Notes: a model not told the origin generated them from the letters alone. 64,000 bases of DNA from Chryseobacterium sp. GVT01B (GCF_019970045.1 NZ_JAHXYI010000013.1:1-64000); one strand, 5' to 3'. Shown: positions 7,150-16,495, counted from the first letter of the stretch. Program-made: numbers and translations.

Positions 7150-8418
7150 ATGAAAAAAAAGTATTTATTACCCATATTGTTCTCTTGTACTCTATCTTAC
7201 GGGCAAGTAGGTATCAATAGTTTAACACCAAAAACTACTTTGGATGTTACAAGTAAAACAACTGATGGAAGTGCCTCAGAAGGATTTATGGTTCCCCGTG
7301 TGACAGGAAATTCTCTTAAAGCAGCAGACGCTGTTGGTGTATATGCTGAAGCTCAGAATTCTGCACTAGTATTTGTTACTGAAGCTCCTGATCCAAGTAA
7401 TCGTACAGGACAGGTAGAAGGAATGGATGGACCTGGATTTTATTATTTTGATGCCGGCAGTAACCGCTGGGTAAAGATGATTTCTAGTGGAACAAGCACT
7501 GCGGCAGTTACTCAGCTTTTATGTTCTGGTTCTAGTGATATTGGAGTTGTAATTGCTAATGCTCCAGCAGCTGGAGTAAGTACAAGTATCCCTTATACCG
7601 GAGGTAATGGAGGTATTTATTCATCGCAGACTGTTAATTCAATTGGGGTAACCGGTCTTACTGCTGTTCTTGCTTCTGGAACATTAAATAACGGAAATGG
7701 TACATTGATCTTTAATATTACTGGTACTCCTTCTGCAGCAGGGACAGCTATTTTTGATATTGATTTTGGTGGACAAACTTGTGGTTTTAGTCGTACGATT
7801 CAACCTGCTGGTAGTTTTCCTGATGTAGTTCCTGTAATTGTAAATGGTGAGACTCGTCAGATCATGACTCACAATTTAGGAGCAGATATGTCACTAGATC
7901 CTAATACTCCTGTACAGGCTATTATGGGTAACTATTATCAATGGGGTAGAAAGAATGTTGTAGCTACTGCTTATACAGGATCAGGTGCAATTTCAGGGTG
8001 GACTGTGACTTCGGGAGGAAACATGGCTTGGAATAGCGGAACTGAAAACAGTCCTGTAAAAACTGGTAATGATCCTTGTCCTGCAGGATTCAGAGTTCTC
8101 AGTCGATATGAATGGCAAGGATTTAATTCTGCAAGTACAACAACCAACTTGGGAAGCTGGTCAGGAGCAAATAATAACTATAGTACTGCGAAAGTTTTCC
8201 ATAATAACGGAAGTATTATAACTTTCCCTGCTGCAGGTTATCGTGGTTATTCTGGAGGAGCTTTATACTACCGAAGCAGCAGTGGGTATTATTGGAGCAG
8301 TACAGAGTATACAGGGGGAGCCTACAGTCTTTTCTTTAATAATACTTCGGTTAATCCAGGACATAATTTTATTGGTAGCCGTGCAAGTGGTTTTTCAGTA
8401 CGCTGTATTTCAGAATAA
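7150..8418 (+). CDS. Secreted FISUMP-domain protein, copy 1
   Basis: 422 aa. Sec signal peptide ending S-Y-G-Q, then the N-terminal module frequent in flavobacterial surface proteins (V-G-I-N-S-L-T-P-K-T-T-L-D-V and P-R-V-T-G). A central beta-sandwich-like stretch (about 125-215) has two Cys. The C-terminal FISUMP domain (Fibrobacter succinogenes major paralogous domain, a C-type-lectin/sulfatase-modifying fold) runs from about 225 to 422. Its hallmarks are M-G-N-Y-Y-Q-W-G, D-P-C-P-A-G-F-R-V, G-Y-Y-W-S-S-T and F-S-V-R-C-I at the end. It is closely related to the 48904 product; the C-terminal 90 residues are much less conserved than the rest. No T9SS C-terminal domain is visible. It is probably exported to the surface; ligand unknown. 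Confidence 0.9.
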   Translation: MKKKYLLPILFSCTLSYGQVGINSLTPKTTLDVTSKTTDGSASEGFMVPRVTGNSLKAADAVGVYAEAQNSALVFVTEAPDPSNRTGQVEGMDGPGFYYFDAGSNRWVKMISSGTSTAAVTQLLCSGSSDIGVVIANAPAAGVSTSIPYTGGNGGIYSSQTVNSIGVTGLTAVLASGTLNNGNGTLIFNITGTPSAAGTAIFDIDFGGQTCGFSRTIQPAGSFPDVVPVIVNGETRQIMTHNLGADMSLDPNTPVQAIMGNYYQWGRKNVVATAYTGSGAISGWTVTSGGNMAWNSGTENSPVKTGNDPCPAGFRVLSRYEWQGFNSASTTTNLGSWSGANNNYSTAKVFHNNGSIITFPAAGYRGYSGGALYYRSSSGYYWSSTEYTGGAYSLFFNNTSVNPGHNFIGSRASGFSVRCISE

Positions 8419-8484
8419 TTTTGATATAATCAAATCATTATTAAATCTCCATTTTAAATAATGAGTTCTTAATTTCCTTAACTG

Positions 8485-8519
8485 TGTGCAGCAAGTGCAA
8501 TACCATTGCTGCACATTTT
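8485..8519 (+). terminator. Terminator after FISUMP copy 1
   Basis: Perfect 10-bp stem TGTGCAGCAA/TTGCTGCACA, 11-nt loop, then ATTTTA. It closes a single-gene transcript. Confidence 0.85.
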
Positions 8520-8654
8520 ATCAAGTCATTATAAAATGATTGATAACTAATTATTGTGAGTAAATATAACCATGTATAAACTAATTTAGATACCTATTGT
8601 GGCAATGGTTCTTAGTCTATATTTAAAAAACATAAAGTTTACTAATAGATTGAT

Positions 8655-8765
8655 GTCTATTCTAAAGACGTACCGAAGATAGGAGGAGTATAGTCCGTAT
8701 TTGCTAGTGAGAACAATTGTACAAGCATTTAATTTCTACTTCAATAACAGTACGACACCTCACTA
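8655..8765 (+). repeat. Structured intergenic block downstream of FISUMP copy 1 (copy A)
   Basis: Contains AGTATAGTCCGTATTTGC and, about 25 nt later, AATTGTACAAGCATTTAATT followed by AACAGTACGACACC. It aligns with 54325-54475 and 50460-50600, which lie downstream of the other two FISUMP loci. Its two ends can pair (GTCCGTA with TACGAC). The other bases of 8520-8858 show no feature; the promoter of the 8859 operon must lie here. Confidence 0.5.
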
Positions 8766-8858
8766 CTATTAACAATAAAATATATAAAACTGCACTTGAA
8801 AATTGATTGAAAGTAATTTTTTAAAAAACTATTAACATATTATAATTTGTTAAAACTT

Positions 8859-10277
8859 ATGTATTACACAAACAAACTTATTTGGCTTATCATATTCTCA
8901 TTTACAGTCACAGGTATTTCTGGACAGTCTATTAATATGTATTTTCCTCAATTTGCCGGAAAGACCTATGACTTCATTACTTTTGTGGGAAAAGATACCA
9001 AAGTGCAAAAAGGAACGATACCTGAGGACGGAAGATTCGTTCTGAATGTACCAAAAGAATTTTCTCCTTACAAAGGAATGTCCCGCTGGCTTATTACCAA
9101 TACCCAGGAAGGGGGAGGTCTTGATATGATTATTCCAGGGCACGACTTTTCTATTGAATGTGTATCTGCTGTACCTGATAATAAAAATATCATTTACAAA
9201 GACAATGATGAAAATAGTTTGCTGGATTCTCAGTACAAACAACAGAAAGGTATTGTGGATCAATTTACAGCTATGGCAATGGTCACAAGAGCTTATCCAA
9301 AAGATAATAAAAATTATAATCTTTATCAGCAGGAACTTACTTTACAGAAAAATAACTATTCAGATTTTCAGAAAAGTCTTTTGAAAAAAGAGGATTATGC
9401 TTCCAATTTTCTCAGGATTGTGAATCTTACTAATGGATTGGGAGCTGCTTTAAAAGAAAATGAAGAAGACAATGGAAAAGAAATCGTACGCACGATCACT
9501 AAAGATATTTCCTGGGATGCTCTTTTTACTTCTGGACACTGGGACAGTGTTATCGAAATGTTTACTGCACTGGAAGAAAAAAAAGATGGAGGTACGATTT
9601 TCATGCAAGATTTTAAACGTATTGGAGATCGGATTTCTGATGTTAAACTCTATACAGCCTTTGCAGAACGTGTAACTTATTATCTTACCAAATCTGGAAA
9701 TGATAATATTATTACCAAGCTTTCACCCATTATCCTTAACTCAGGAAAAGTTAGTTCTTATGCTGGTGTAATGGCAGTATATCAAAAAGCTACTGTTGGA
9801 GGAAAAGCACCAGAACTTACAATAAGTTCTCAAAAAATTTCTGAGCAGTCACGAAGAATACTCGACTTCACTGATAAAGGTTATAAGAAGACTCTTGTTG
9901 TATTTTATGTATCAGATTGTGGACATTGTGATGCTGTAATGAAGGAGCTTTCCACAAAGCAGGACGAACTTATAAAAAGTGGGATACGTATCGTTGCCAT
10001 ATCAGCTGATAGTGATCAAAAGGTGTTTGAAGAAACTTCCAAAAGTATGCAGTGGAAAGGCTTATTATCCTGTGATCTTCAGGGAATGAAAGGCTCTAAT
10101 TTTATAAACTATGGTGTTCAGGCAACCCCTACATTATTTGTTATTGATCAGCAGGGAAAGATTGTAACACGGGAAAGTACAGTTGAACTAGTATTAAAAG
10201 CGCTTGCCGATCCTTCAACAGAATTATGGAGAAAAATTCGCAGGCCTCCAAGGCCTTATGTAGCACCTCAACAATAA
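8859..10277 (+). CDS. Secreted thioredoxin-fold protein (TlpA/DUF4369-like)
   Basis: 472 aa from the ATG at 8859, chosen because it directly precedes a standard signal peptide (cleavage after I-S-G-Q); a TTG 12 bp upstream is possible but unneeded. The N-terminal domain resembles DUF4369, a beta-rich domain often fused to periplasmic thioredoxins. The middle is helical. The C-terminal thioredoxin domain carries the redox motif C-G-H-C near residue 353 and the cis-Pro motif A-T-P-T-L near residue 425. It should act as a periplasmic thiol oxidoreductase. The C-terminus is Pro/Arg rich (R-R-P-P-R-P). The next gene starts 2 bp later, so it heads a run of co-directional genes up to 12688. Confidence 0.85.
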   Translation: MYYTNKLIWLIIFSFTVTGISGQSINMYFPQFAGKTYDFITFVGKDTKVQKGTIPEDGRFVLNVPKEFSPYKGMSRWLITNTQEGGGLDMIIPGHDFSIECVSAVPDNKNIIYKDNDENSLLDSQYKQQKGIVDQFTAMAMVTRAYPKDNKNYNLYQQELTLQKNNYSDFQKSLLKKEDYASNFLRIVNLTNGLGAALKENEEDNGKEIVRTITKDISWDALFTSGHWDSVIEMFTALEEKKDGGTIFMQDFKRIGDRISDVKLYTAFAERVTYYLTKSGNDNIITKLSPIILNSGKVSSYAGVMAVYQKATVGGKAPELTISSQKISEQSRRILDFTDKGYKKTLVVFYVSDCGHCDAVMKELSTKQDELIKSGIRIVAISADSDQKVFEETSKSMQWKGLLSCDLQGMKGSNFINYGVQATPTLFVIDQQGKIVTRESTVELVLKALADPSTELWRKIRRPPRPYVAPQQ

Positions 10278-10279
10278 AA

Positions 10280-10645
10280 ATGCAAAAGAATAATATGAAG
10301 AATAATAAAAAAAGAAAGTCTCCGGCATCCAGAATGCCTGACTATAAGAAAATATATACGGACCTTATCACTTTAAAGTATCCTCACCTGATGGAAAAAT
10401 GTAGATTTTTTCTTGAAAAAGATCATCTGATGAGTTATGATGTGTTGAAAATCAGTAGTATCATCACCGAGAAGGATGATGTTGAAGCGATATCTTTTAA
10501 TGCAAAGCATAAGTCTTATGATCCTGTGACAATTTTAAAAATTCTTGACTATCAAAAAAAGTATAAGTGCAGCAATCTGCAGTTAGCAGCATATTTCAAG
10601 CTTAGCCGGAATACGGTGACAAAATGGAAAAAATTGTTTTTATAA
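10280..10645 (+). CDS. Small helix-turn-helix protein, transposase-type HTH
   Basis: About 121 aa from the ATG at 10280, two bases after the upstream stop (10295 is an alternative start). The N-terminus is very basic (K-N-N-K-K-R-K). The C-terminal 45 residues form an HTH of the IS3/transposase-orphan type: T-I-L-K-I-L-D-Y-Q-K-K-Y followed by A-A-Y-F-K-L-S-R-N-T-V-T-K-W-K. No catalytic transposase domain follows, and no inverted repeats flank it. It sits in the middle of an envelope-protein operon, so a DNA-binding regulatory role is as likely as a transposon remnant. Confidence 0.7.
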   Translation: MQKNNMKNNKKRKSPASRMPDYKKIYTDLITLKYPHLMEKCRFFLEKDHLMSYDVLKISSIITEKDDVEAISFNAKHKSYDPVTILKILDYQKKYKCSNLQLAAYFKLSRNTVTKWKKLFL

Positions 10646-10677
10646 ATAATCAAGTAAGTGAATAAGTATACATAAAT

Positions 10678-11118
10678 ATGAGTTCTAATATATTTAAAAA
10701 CATACATATCGGAGACCTTTTGAAGAAAAGGGTTGTTGAATTAGCTATAAGTGAATCCAGAATCTGTTCCTTTTTATCGTTAAGCCCTGTAGAGGTTTCT
10801 AGTATGTACAAAGAAGAAAGTATAGATTCGAAATATCTGCTGTTGTGGAGTAAACTGTTAGAATATGATTTTTTTCGTATTTATTCACAACATCTGATTT
10901 TATATGCACCTGCATCTACTATTGCGCAGAATAATTCCAGTCATAAGAGTACAATGCCAAAATTCAGGAAAAATATATATACTAAAGAAGTTATTGATTT
11001 TATGATTGAGCTGGTGACTAGTAAGCAGAAAACAATCAATGAGGTTACTCTAGAATATGGTATTCCAAAAACTACCCTGCATAAGTGGGTTACCAAATAT
11101 ACAGCTGGCGTCGGTTAG
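10678..11118 (+). CDS. Small two-module HTH protein (transposase-like HTH at the C-terminus)
   Basis: 146 aa. Residues 1-70 form a helical domain with an arrangement like XRE-type DNA-binding domains (L-A-I-S-E-S-R-I-C-S-F-L, then E-V-S-S-M-Y). After a Ser-rich linker, the C-terminal 50 residues are a transposase-type HTH with Y-T-K-E-V-I-D-F and L-E-Y-G-I-P-K-T-T-L-H-K-W. Proteins of this exact layout recur in Chryseobacterium genomes beside exported-protein genes. No DDE catalytic residues are present, so it is not an active transposase by itself. It lies 32 bp after the previous HTH gene; the two may work as a pair. Confidence 0.7.
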   Translation: MSSNIFKNIHIGDLLKKRVVELAISESRICSFLSLSPVEVSSMYKEESIDSKYLLLWSKLLEYDFFRIYSQHLILYAPASTIAQNNSSHKSTMPKFRKNIYTKEVIDFMIELVTSKQKTINEVTLEYGIPKTTLHKWVTKYTAGVG

Positions 11119-11162
11119 TTACCTTAACATCTAAAATTTATTTATTAATAAAAAATACAATG

Positions 11163-11759
11163 ATGAAAGAAATAGTAAAAGCTATGCTTTTGCTTATGCT
11201 GTCTGTGATATCGATTCAATGCAGCGGAACAAAAAGCGCATATAATATTTTGTCAAGTAATGATATTAGCGAGATTCAGAATTATCTTGACAGGGCTCAT
11301 CCGGATGATCCAAAGAATTCTTTATTAAAGAAAAGGATCATAGAGCTTAAAAATAACGCCTGGACGAAAAGGTCTGCGGATTCAAGATCCATCGAAGCCA
11401 GACCGGTAATGGTACAAAAGAGCTTTATTGAAGATGTTGATTCTGATAAATTTGAAAAACTTTTACAATCTGATAAGATCAACCATAAGGATAAGACTGT
11501 AGATTTTTTGAATGAAATGTTCAATAATAATCGGGATTCACCTAATGCAATATTATTTGTTAAAAATCATAGCCACTGTAATACTATTTTGCATATTAAA
11601 GAAGGAGTTGAAGAACATGATCTTGCAGTTCCCCATGATGGTGAAAATTTTATTGTACTTGAAAAAGGCAAGTATACTATTAGCGGAAGTATCTGTGGGG
11701 CGAAATATGAAAAGATCAAAAACCTTGATCATGGTATTTACATAACACTAAAATTATGA
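11163..11759 (+). CDS. Lipoprotein, DUF6759-like
   Basis: 198 aa from the second of two adjacent ATGs (11160 or 11163); the longer upstream frame overlaps the HTH gene and lacks a signal. Lipoprotein signal M-K-E-I-V-K-A-M-L-L-L then I-S-I-Q-C (lipidated Cys about residue 20). The N-terminal half is helical (L-D-R-A-H-P-D-D-P, a pattern with a short repeat-like helix). The C-terminal half is a small beta domain with two Cys (N-H-S-H-C-N-T and G-S-I-C-G) that could form a disulphide. It resembles DUF6759 lipoproteins of Chryseobacterium; no function is known. Its stop overlaps the start of the next gene by 4 bp (ATGA), which implies translational coupling. Confidence 0.75.
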   Translation: MKEIVKAMLLLMLSVISIQCSGTKSAYNILSSNDISEIQNYLDRAHPDDPKNSLLKKRIIELKNNAWTKRSADSRSIEARPVMVQKSFIEDVDSDKFEKLLQSDKINHKDKTVDFLNEMFNNNRDSPNAILFVKNHSHCNTILHIKEGVEEHDLAVPHDGENFIVLEKGKYTISGSICGAKYEKIKNLDHGIYITLKL

Positions 11760-12688
11760 TAGAAAGGCAAAAAAAACAAATAAGTACAGAGAGTGAAGAT
11801 TTGCTATGGGAATATTGTGAAGTTATTAACCAGTATACAATGAGCAGATATAAGAATGGTTCAAAACTTTTCAGAATTTTATGTGTAGGAGTTTTGACGG
11901 TACTGGCATTTTCTGCTTTGTCATGTGATCCGAATTTTGAAGCACCGCAGTCAAGGCAGAGAATCGAGAGATTGATTTTAATCAGATTAAAAAAAGATCT
12001 TTCTGAAGAAAAAAGACAGAAACTTTTTCGAAAAATCGCGGAATTAGGTAGTTCCTTAAGGAAAGGTAGATCTTATTTAAAAGTTGAATATGGTTTCCAA
12101 AATAGTAAAGAAGGACTTTCAGGAGGATATGATGTAGGAATTAGAATTTCTTTCAGGTCTTATGAAGACCGTGATTACTTTGACGGAAAGTTATCAGGAT
12201 CTGAAATCTCTGTATCTAGTTATGAAAACTTTAAATCTTCCCTTGCTCCATATCTGGATTTGAATAATGAATTATTCAGTTTTGATTTTGCAAGTAATGA
12301 AAAAGGGAATGGTGATTTTCCCCGAAAAGGATACAGAGTGGACCATTGGGTCTTGTTTAAATTTCGAAAAACCATTACAGAAGCCGAAAAACAAGAGGTG
12401 ATCGACCGCTTTTTAAAACTCAAAAATTCCACGAAAAATGGTAAACCTTATATTCAGTTTATTGAATATGGCTATGAGAATAACACGTCAGCGACAGATC
12501 TTAATTTTGAGATAGCGTTCCGCGTGAGTTTTCTATCCATTGAAGACCGTAATTATTATGTTGGAAAACCATTCCAGAATGATCCTGGAAATTTTGATGC
12601 TATGCATGATGAATTCAAGAGTTTTGTTGGAGCATATTTGGATCCGGCGGGTGGAGCTCTTGTTTTTGATTATAACGTTATAAAATAG
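11756..12688 (+). CDS. Lipoprotein or membrane-anchored protein with two Dabb-like (A/B barrel) domains
   Basis: 310 aa. Two homologous ferredoxin-like domains of about 110 residues are visible. Each starts R-I-E-R-L-I-L-I-R-L-K or V-D-H-W-V-L-F-K-F-R, continues with a charged helix, then Y-L-K-V-E-Y-G-F or Y-I-Q-F-I-E-Y-G-Y, and ends S-Y-E-D-R-D-Y-F or S-I-E-D-R-N-Y-Y. This is the stress-responsive Dabb pattern in duplicate. The frame overlaps the previous stop by 4 bp. An internal ATG at 11840 would instead give a clean lipoprotein signal (M-S-R-Y-K-N... F-S-A-L-S-C); with the upstream start the N-terminal 28 residues would be cytoplasmic. Which start is used is open. Confidence 0.75.
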   Translation: MIERQKKQISTESEDLLWEYCEVINQYTMSRYKNGSKLFRILCVGVLTVLAFSALSCDPNFEAPQSRQRIERLILIRLKKDLSEEKRQKLFRKIAELGSSLRKGRSYLKVEYGFQNSKEGLSGGYDVGIRISFRSYEDRDYFDGKLSGSEISVSSYENFKSSLAPYLDLNNELFSFDFASNEKGNGDFPRKGYRVDHWVLFKFRKTITEAEKQEVIDRFLKLKNSTKNGKPYIQFIEYGYENNTSATDLNFEIAFRVSFLSIEDRNYYVGKPFQNDPGNFDAMHDEFKSFVGAYLDPAGGALVFDYNVIK

Positions 12689-12842
12689 CAATGCATTATT
12701 TTCAGGAGCTCTATACTAATGAATTAGGAGTTATTTTAATCATATATACCGTTTGCTTATCATCCTCATAAAAACTACAGAATGTATAAAGGATCTGTTT
12801 TTATTCTGAAGATAAACACAGCAGAGGTTAAAAATTTATTTA

Positions 12843-13823
12843 ATGAAAATTTCCGTTATTATCCCTGTCTGTAATGCAGAAGTACTTATTGCAAACGCTG
12901 TTGAATCTGCTTTACAATTTGGAGAAGTTTACGAAGTTATCCTTATTGAAGATGGATCTTACGATCAGTCATTAAATGTCTGTAAAGACCTTGAGCGAAA
13001 GTATGAAAAAGTGAAACTTTTTCAGCATTCAGATCTGCAGAATCATGGTGCAGATGTGAGCCGGAATCTTGGAATTGAAAAATCAAAAGGAGATTATATA
13101 GCATTTCTGAATGCCAATGACCACTATCTTCCCAACAGATTTGATGCCGAAAGAGAAATATTTAAAAATGACAAAGTAGATGGGATATATGGAGCTTTGG
13201 GGGTTCATTACCATTCAAAAAAAGCAAAAGATAAATATTATCATCTTTATCAAAACCGCCTGACAACTGTTTGTGAAAAATGTCATCCTGAGGCTGTATT
13301 TGCTGGGCAGTTAACTTTAGGGAGCCTTTTTGGAAAGTTGCATATTGATACACTTACCTTGCGGAAAAGCCCTTTCATAAAAAAAATGACAGAGTTTTTT
13401 AAACCGATACCCTCTTACGCAAATACGGAGTTCCTACTACGAATTTCCTTTTATCTAAATCTATATCCAGGTATTATCAACAAACCCATAGCGATGAGGG
13501 GTATTTATGAACCTGATAGAGTTAGTATTATCATTCCAGATAAAGAAAACCCTGCTTCAAAAAAGGTTGTTTTATGGAAGGAACTTCATGAATGGGCTGA
13601 CAGGGAGGACTCCATCTCCGATGAAATTAAAATACATATCCGAAGAATGTACTATAGCTTTAGTATAGGAGATGCTCCATTTTTTAAAAAGTGGAGAATG
13701 ATCATAAAATATATGATTACAGATTCTACTATAATTCGAGCAGATATTTATAACAGTAATTTCAGAGATTCTTTATTCATTTTACTGTTAATATTTATAA
13801 CCAATCTTTTTTCATTCATATAG
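12843..13823 (+). CDS. Family 2 glycosyltransferase with altered catalytic motif, copy 1
   Basis: 326 aa. GT2 fold: S-V-I-I-P-V-C-N-A-E at the N-terminus, nucleotide-binding I-E-D-G-S-Y-D near residue 39, S-R-N-L-G-I-E and then F-L-N-A-N-D where active GT2 enzymes have F-L-D-A-D-D. The first Asp of the metal-binding D-x-D is therefore Asn. The C-terminus ends in a hydrophobic segment (I-L-L-L-I-F-I-T-N), perhaps a membrane anchor. A paralogue at 58657 shares the order of motifs but lacks this tail. It may be inactive or have changed metal use. It has its own transcription unit, closed by the hairpin at 13854. Confidence 0.8.
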   Translation: MKISVIIPVCNAEVLIANAVESALQFGEVYEVILIEDGSYDQSLNVCKDLERKYEKVKLFQHSDLQNHGADVSRNLGIEKSKGDYIAFLNANDHYLPNRFDAEREIFKNDKVDGIYGALGVHYHSKKAKDKYYHLYQNRLTTVCEKCHPEAVFAGQLTLGSLFGKLHIDTLTLRKSPFIKKMTEFFKPIPSYANTEFLLRISFYLNLYPGIINKPIAMRGIYEPDRVSIIIPDKENPASKKVVLWKELHEWADREDSISDEIKIHIRRMYYSFSIGDAPFFKKWRMIIKYMITDSTIIRADIYNSNFRDSLFILLLIFITNLFSFI

Positions 13824-13853
13824 CACTAATTTTGGTGTATAGTCTTTTTTATT

Positions 13854-13881
13854 AATCCGGTCTTTTGAGACCGGATTTTTT
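13854..13881 (+). terminator. Terminator after glycosyltransferase copy 1
   Basis: Perfect 10-bp stem AATCCGGTCT/AGACCGGATT, 4-nt loop, T-run. The rest of the 13824-14163 gap is AT-rich with no recognisable element beyond the probable promoter of the next pair. Confidence 0.9.
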
Positions 13882-14163
13882 ATTAATAACACTCTTGAAC
13901 TGGATGATGAATTGTCTGCTTTAAAAAAAATGAACGCTATAATATATTGTAAATCAAGTGTTTGCTATTGTGTATACGATTTGTATATACGGAATATCCT
14001 GATTGTATACTAATTGTAATGTCAAAATTTAGATAGAAATGTTTTTAAAATCCAATCTTTGCCCACTGATTTAAATCATTATACAATTATTCGATTGATT
14101 CATTTCTTAGCCTTAAGAATTGTTCAAATATAAATTTTTTTATTAACCAATAATACATTACAA

Positions 14164-14529
14164 ATGAAAAAAAATTTGATTGCTATTATTTGCTTTGTTT
14201 CCGGGTTAACATATTCCCAACAAAATGGAAGTGTGGGAATCAGTAAGGATGTTTCATTCCAACCGGATTCAAAAGCAATTTTGGATGTCGGGTCTGAAGA
14301 TGCCGGTGTATTATTTCCGAGGCTTACTACTTTGGAAAGAGATGCTATTGCTGTTTCTTCGCAAGATGACGGTCTTTTAATTTATAACACTGATGAAAAG
14401 TGTTTTAATTACTATCATGCTATGTCAAATGTATGGAAGCATATGTGTGGTATGGAAGGTTCTCCGATTCCGGTTCCTCATGGCAAACTTGTTCAACAAA
14501 CTAAAAATTTAAAAAAGAAAAAACAATGA
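14164..14529 (+). CDS. Small secreted protein with the flavobacterial tail-fibre-like N-terminal module
   Basis: 121 aa. Signal peptide ending T-Y-S-Q, then N-G-S-V-G-I-S-K, A-I-L-D-V, G-V-L-F-P-R-L-T and D-G-L-L-I-Y-N-T-D, which is the module that opens the larger proteins at 7150, 14526, 48904 and 59977. Here it ends after about 95 residues and a Lys-rich tail (L-K-K-K-K-Q). It overlaps the next start by 4 bp (ATGA), so the two are translationally coupled. It may be a minor subunit or chaperone-like partner of the 14526 protein; no function is known. Confidence 0.75.
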   Translation: MKKNLIAIICFVSGLTYSQQNGSVGISKDVSFQPDSKAILDVGSEDAGVLFPRLTTLERDAIAVSSQDDGLLIYNTDEKCFNYYHAMSNVWKHMCGMEGSPIPVPHGKLVQQTKNLKKKKQ

Positions 14530-16415
14530 GAAAAATAGTTTATTTTATTCTGTTACTGTTAAGTTGCATGGGCTTTGGGCAAGTGGGAATTGGTACCACA
14601 AATCCTAATGCCAAGTCCATGCTAGATGTTGTTTCCACTGCAAAAGGAGTGCTGCTGCCAAGGATGACTCAGGCGCAGAGAGATGCTATTTCACCTGGAA
14701 CTATTGATGCCAGTCGTGATGGGTTATTGATTTATAATACCGATACAGGATGTTATAACTTTTGGAATATTGCACAGAACAAATGGGTATCATTGTGCCA
14801 GAGTTCATGTGATCCCTCATCATTTGCTGATTTTACAATAGATTGCGGTCAGTTTCCAGCTGCAGATACTAATTCGTATACGGTAGGTAATTCTGTTTCA
14901 GGAAATACTATAACAGTGAGTGTCAATGTGACTCATATAGGGCCTTATGCTATAAGTATTACCTCTGATAATGGCATTGCATATTCAGCGGGGGGGACGT
15001 TTACCTCGACGGGGGTACAGAATGTAACCATTGCTAATGCTACAGGATCTCCTTCTTCATCAACAATGAATTTTATTGTCAAAAGCAATGGGATATCAGT
15101 ATGTAATTATACTAAAAATTCCTCAGGGGTTGTTGATGCTTATAATTTTAATTGTACGATGGCAACTGTTACTCCTGCTATGATCCAGGGAGTATCAGGC
15201 ACGGGAGTTGTTAAAGTACCTGTGGTAGTTACAGGAACAAAAGATATTCCTGCAATTAATCAAACGATCAATGGGGTTTCTTACACATTTGCGGGTATTT
15301 CTGGAGCAACATCTGCAACAACTTCAATTAATATTGCCTATAGTGGAACTCCTACTACTGCCAGTACAAGTTTACCAATGACCAATTCTAACGGATCATT
15401 ATGCAGTATTGAAATTTCTCACCCTGCAGCTGCTGCCAGTGCGGCAATTTTTACCAGTTCAGGAGCAACTGCTTCCGGAACTTATACAGTAGCAACAAAC
15501 CTTACAACATCCAATAAAGTAAGTGTACCCATCAATGTTAGCCAACCGGGTAAATTAAGATTGGTATCAACAGATAAGAACGGTATCTTCTTTGACAGCG
15601 GTGAAATCACCGTAGCTGCGGGAAGCCAAACTATTACTTTGAAGGCTGCTACTGCTACAACAGGTAAGTTTCCAATGACTGCAGAGGAAGTTTCCATGGG
15701 AGATAATGGAAGTAATAATCAGAAATCGACTTATTATGTGAGCAATACTATTTCAGGAGGTTCAACAATAAATTCTTCTTTTACTATAGATGTAAAACCA
15801 AAAGTATGGGAAACGATGATTCATGGGAAACCAACTTCACTTAAGACTGGTGCTAATAATGGAATGATCAGACTTGAAATTGAGGATAACTACAATTTCC
15901 AGGGAGGTATAACCGACTTTTATAAAGTCTGGGTAAGAAATACTTCAGGTGCTGCAATGTCAGCTTCATTATTTATAAGATCAAGTGATGATGATTTGGG
16001 ACAGATTAAGAAGTGGAACGGACCTATCAACTCTAATGAAACTTTAGGGTCTCTTGACTGTTACTTACAGGGAAATTCAAACAAACCTATTACAACCGGC
16101 GAAATCGGTGCGCATGCAGGAGCATTTTCACCTTTAATTCTTCCTGAAGTAAGTGGAGTAGGTGTAACATTTACTTTAAATAATAACACTTCAGGTACTG
16201 AATGGTTTAATGGTCTTGGAAATAAAAAATTTAAATACCGTTTTATTTTTAATTCAAGAGATTATGCTAATTCCGGAACAAATCTGGCTGTGGTTCTCTA
16301 TGGAATTTATGATACTTCAGTTTCAGTGACCAATATCGATCCTGGATTTGGTAGTGACATCCCGAAAACACCGGGGGGAGCTGGAGGAAATCCTCTTACA
16401 GGTTATTGGCCTTAG
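14526..16415 (+). CDS. Large secreted protein with Ig-like modules
   Basis: 629 aa. Signal peptide ending G-F-G-Q; N-terminal module with V-G-I-G-T-T-N-P-N, L-P-R-M-T and L-I-Y-N-T-D-T-G-C-Y-N-F-W (about 20-95). At least three consecutive Ser/Thr-rich beta modules follow (about 98-200, 205-300, 305-420), each with the T-V-G-N-S or T-V-A-T-N and I-T-V-S-V-N-V pattern of Ig/BIG-type domains. A distinct 200-residue C-terminal domain follows (from W-E-T-M-I-H-G-K). No T9SS sorting signal is evident. Probably a surface or extracellular structural protein made with the small 14164 protein. A terminator follows. Confidence 0.85.
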   Translation: MRKIVYFILLLLSCMGFGQVGIGTTNPNAKSMLDVVSTAKGVLLPRMTQAQRDAISPGTIDASRDGLLIYNTDTGCYNFWNIAQNKWVSLCQSSCDPSSFADFTIDCGQFPAADTNSYTVGNSVSGNTITVSVNVTHIGPYAISITSDNGIAYSAGGTFTSTGVQNVTIANATGSPSSSTMNFIVKSNGISVCNYTKNSSGVVDAYNFNCTMATVTPAMIQGVSGTGVVKVPVVVTGTKDIPAINQTINGVSYTFAGISGATSATTSINIAYSGTPTTASTSLPMTNSNGSLCSIEISHPAAAASAAIFTSSGATASGTYTVATNLTTSNKVSVPINVSQPGKLRLVSTDKNGIFFDSGEITVAAGSQTITLKAATATTGKFPMTAEEVSMGDNGSNNQKSTYYVSNTISGGSTINSSFTIDVKPKVWETMIHGKPTSLKTGANNGMIRLEIEDNYNFQGGITDFYKVWVRNTSGAAMSASLFIRSSDDDLGQIKKWNGPINSNETLGSLDCYLQGNSNKPITTGEIGAHAGAFSPLILPEVSGVGVTFTLNNNTSGTEWFNGLGNKKFKYRFIFNSRDYANSGTNLAVVLYGIYDTSVSVTNIDPGFGSDIPKTPGGAGGNPLTGYWP

Positions 16416-16460
16416 AGATTATAAATAAATTAATTTCACTGTAATAAATATTTTAATGAT

Positions 16461-16495
16461 AAAGGGAGTAATATTTTTATTACTCCCTTTAATTT
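16461..16495 (+). terminator. Terminator after the 14526 gene
   Basis: Perfect 13-bp stem AAAGGGAGTAATA/TATTACTCCCTTT, short T loop, then AATTT. Confidence 0.85.

Noticed and set aside
7150..8418. A complete diversity-generating retroelement around the FISUMP genes
   Set aside because: No reverse transcriptase frame or template repeat could be found in the window; kept only as a question.
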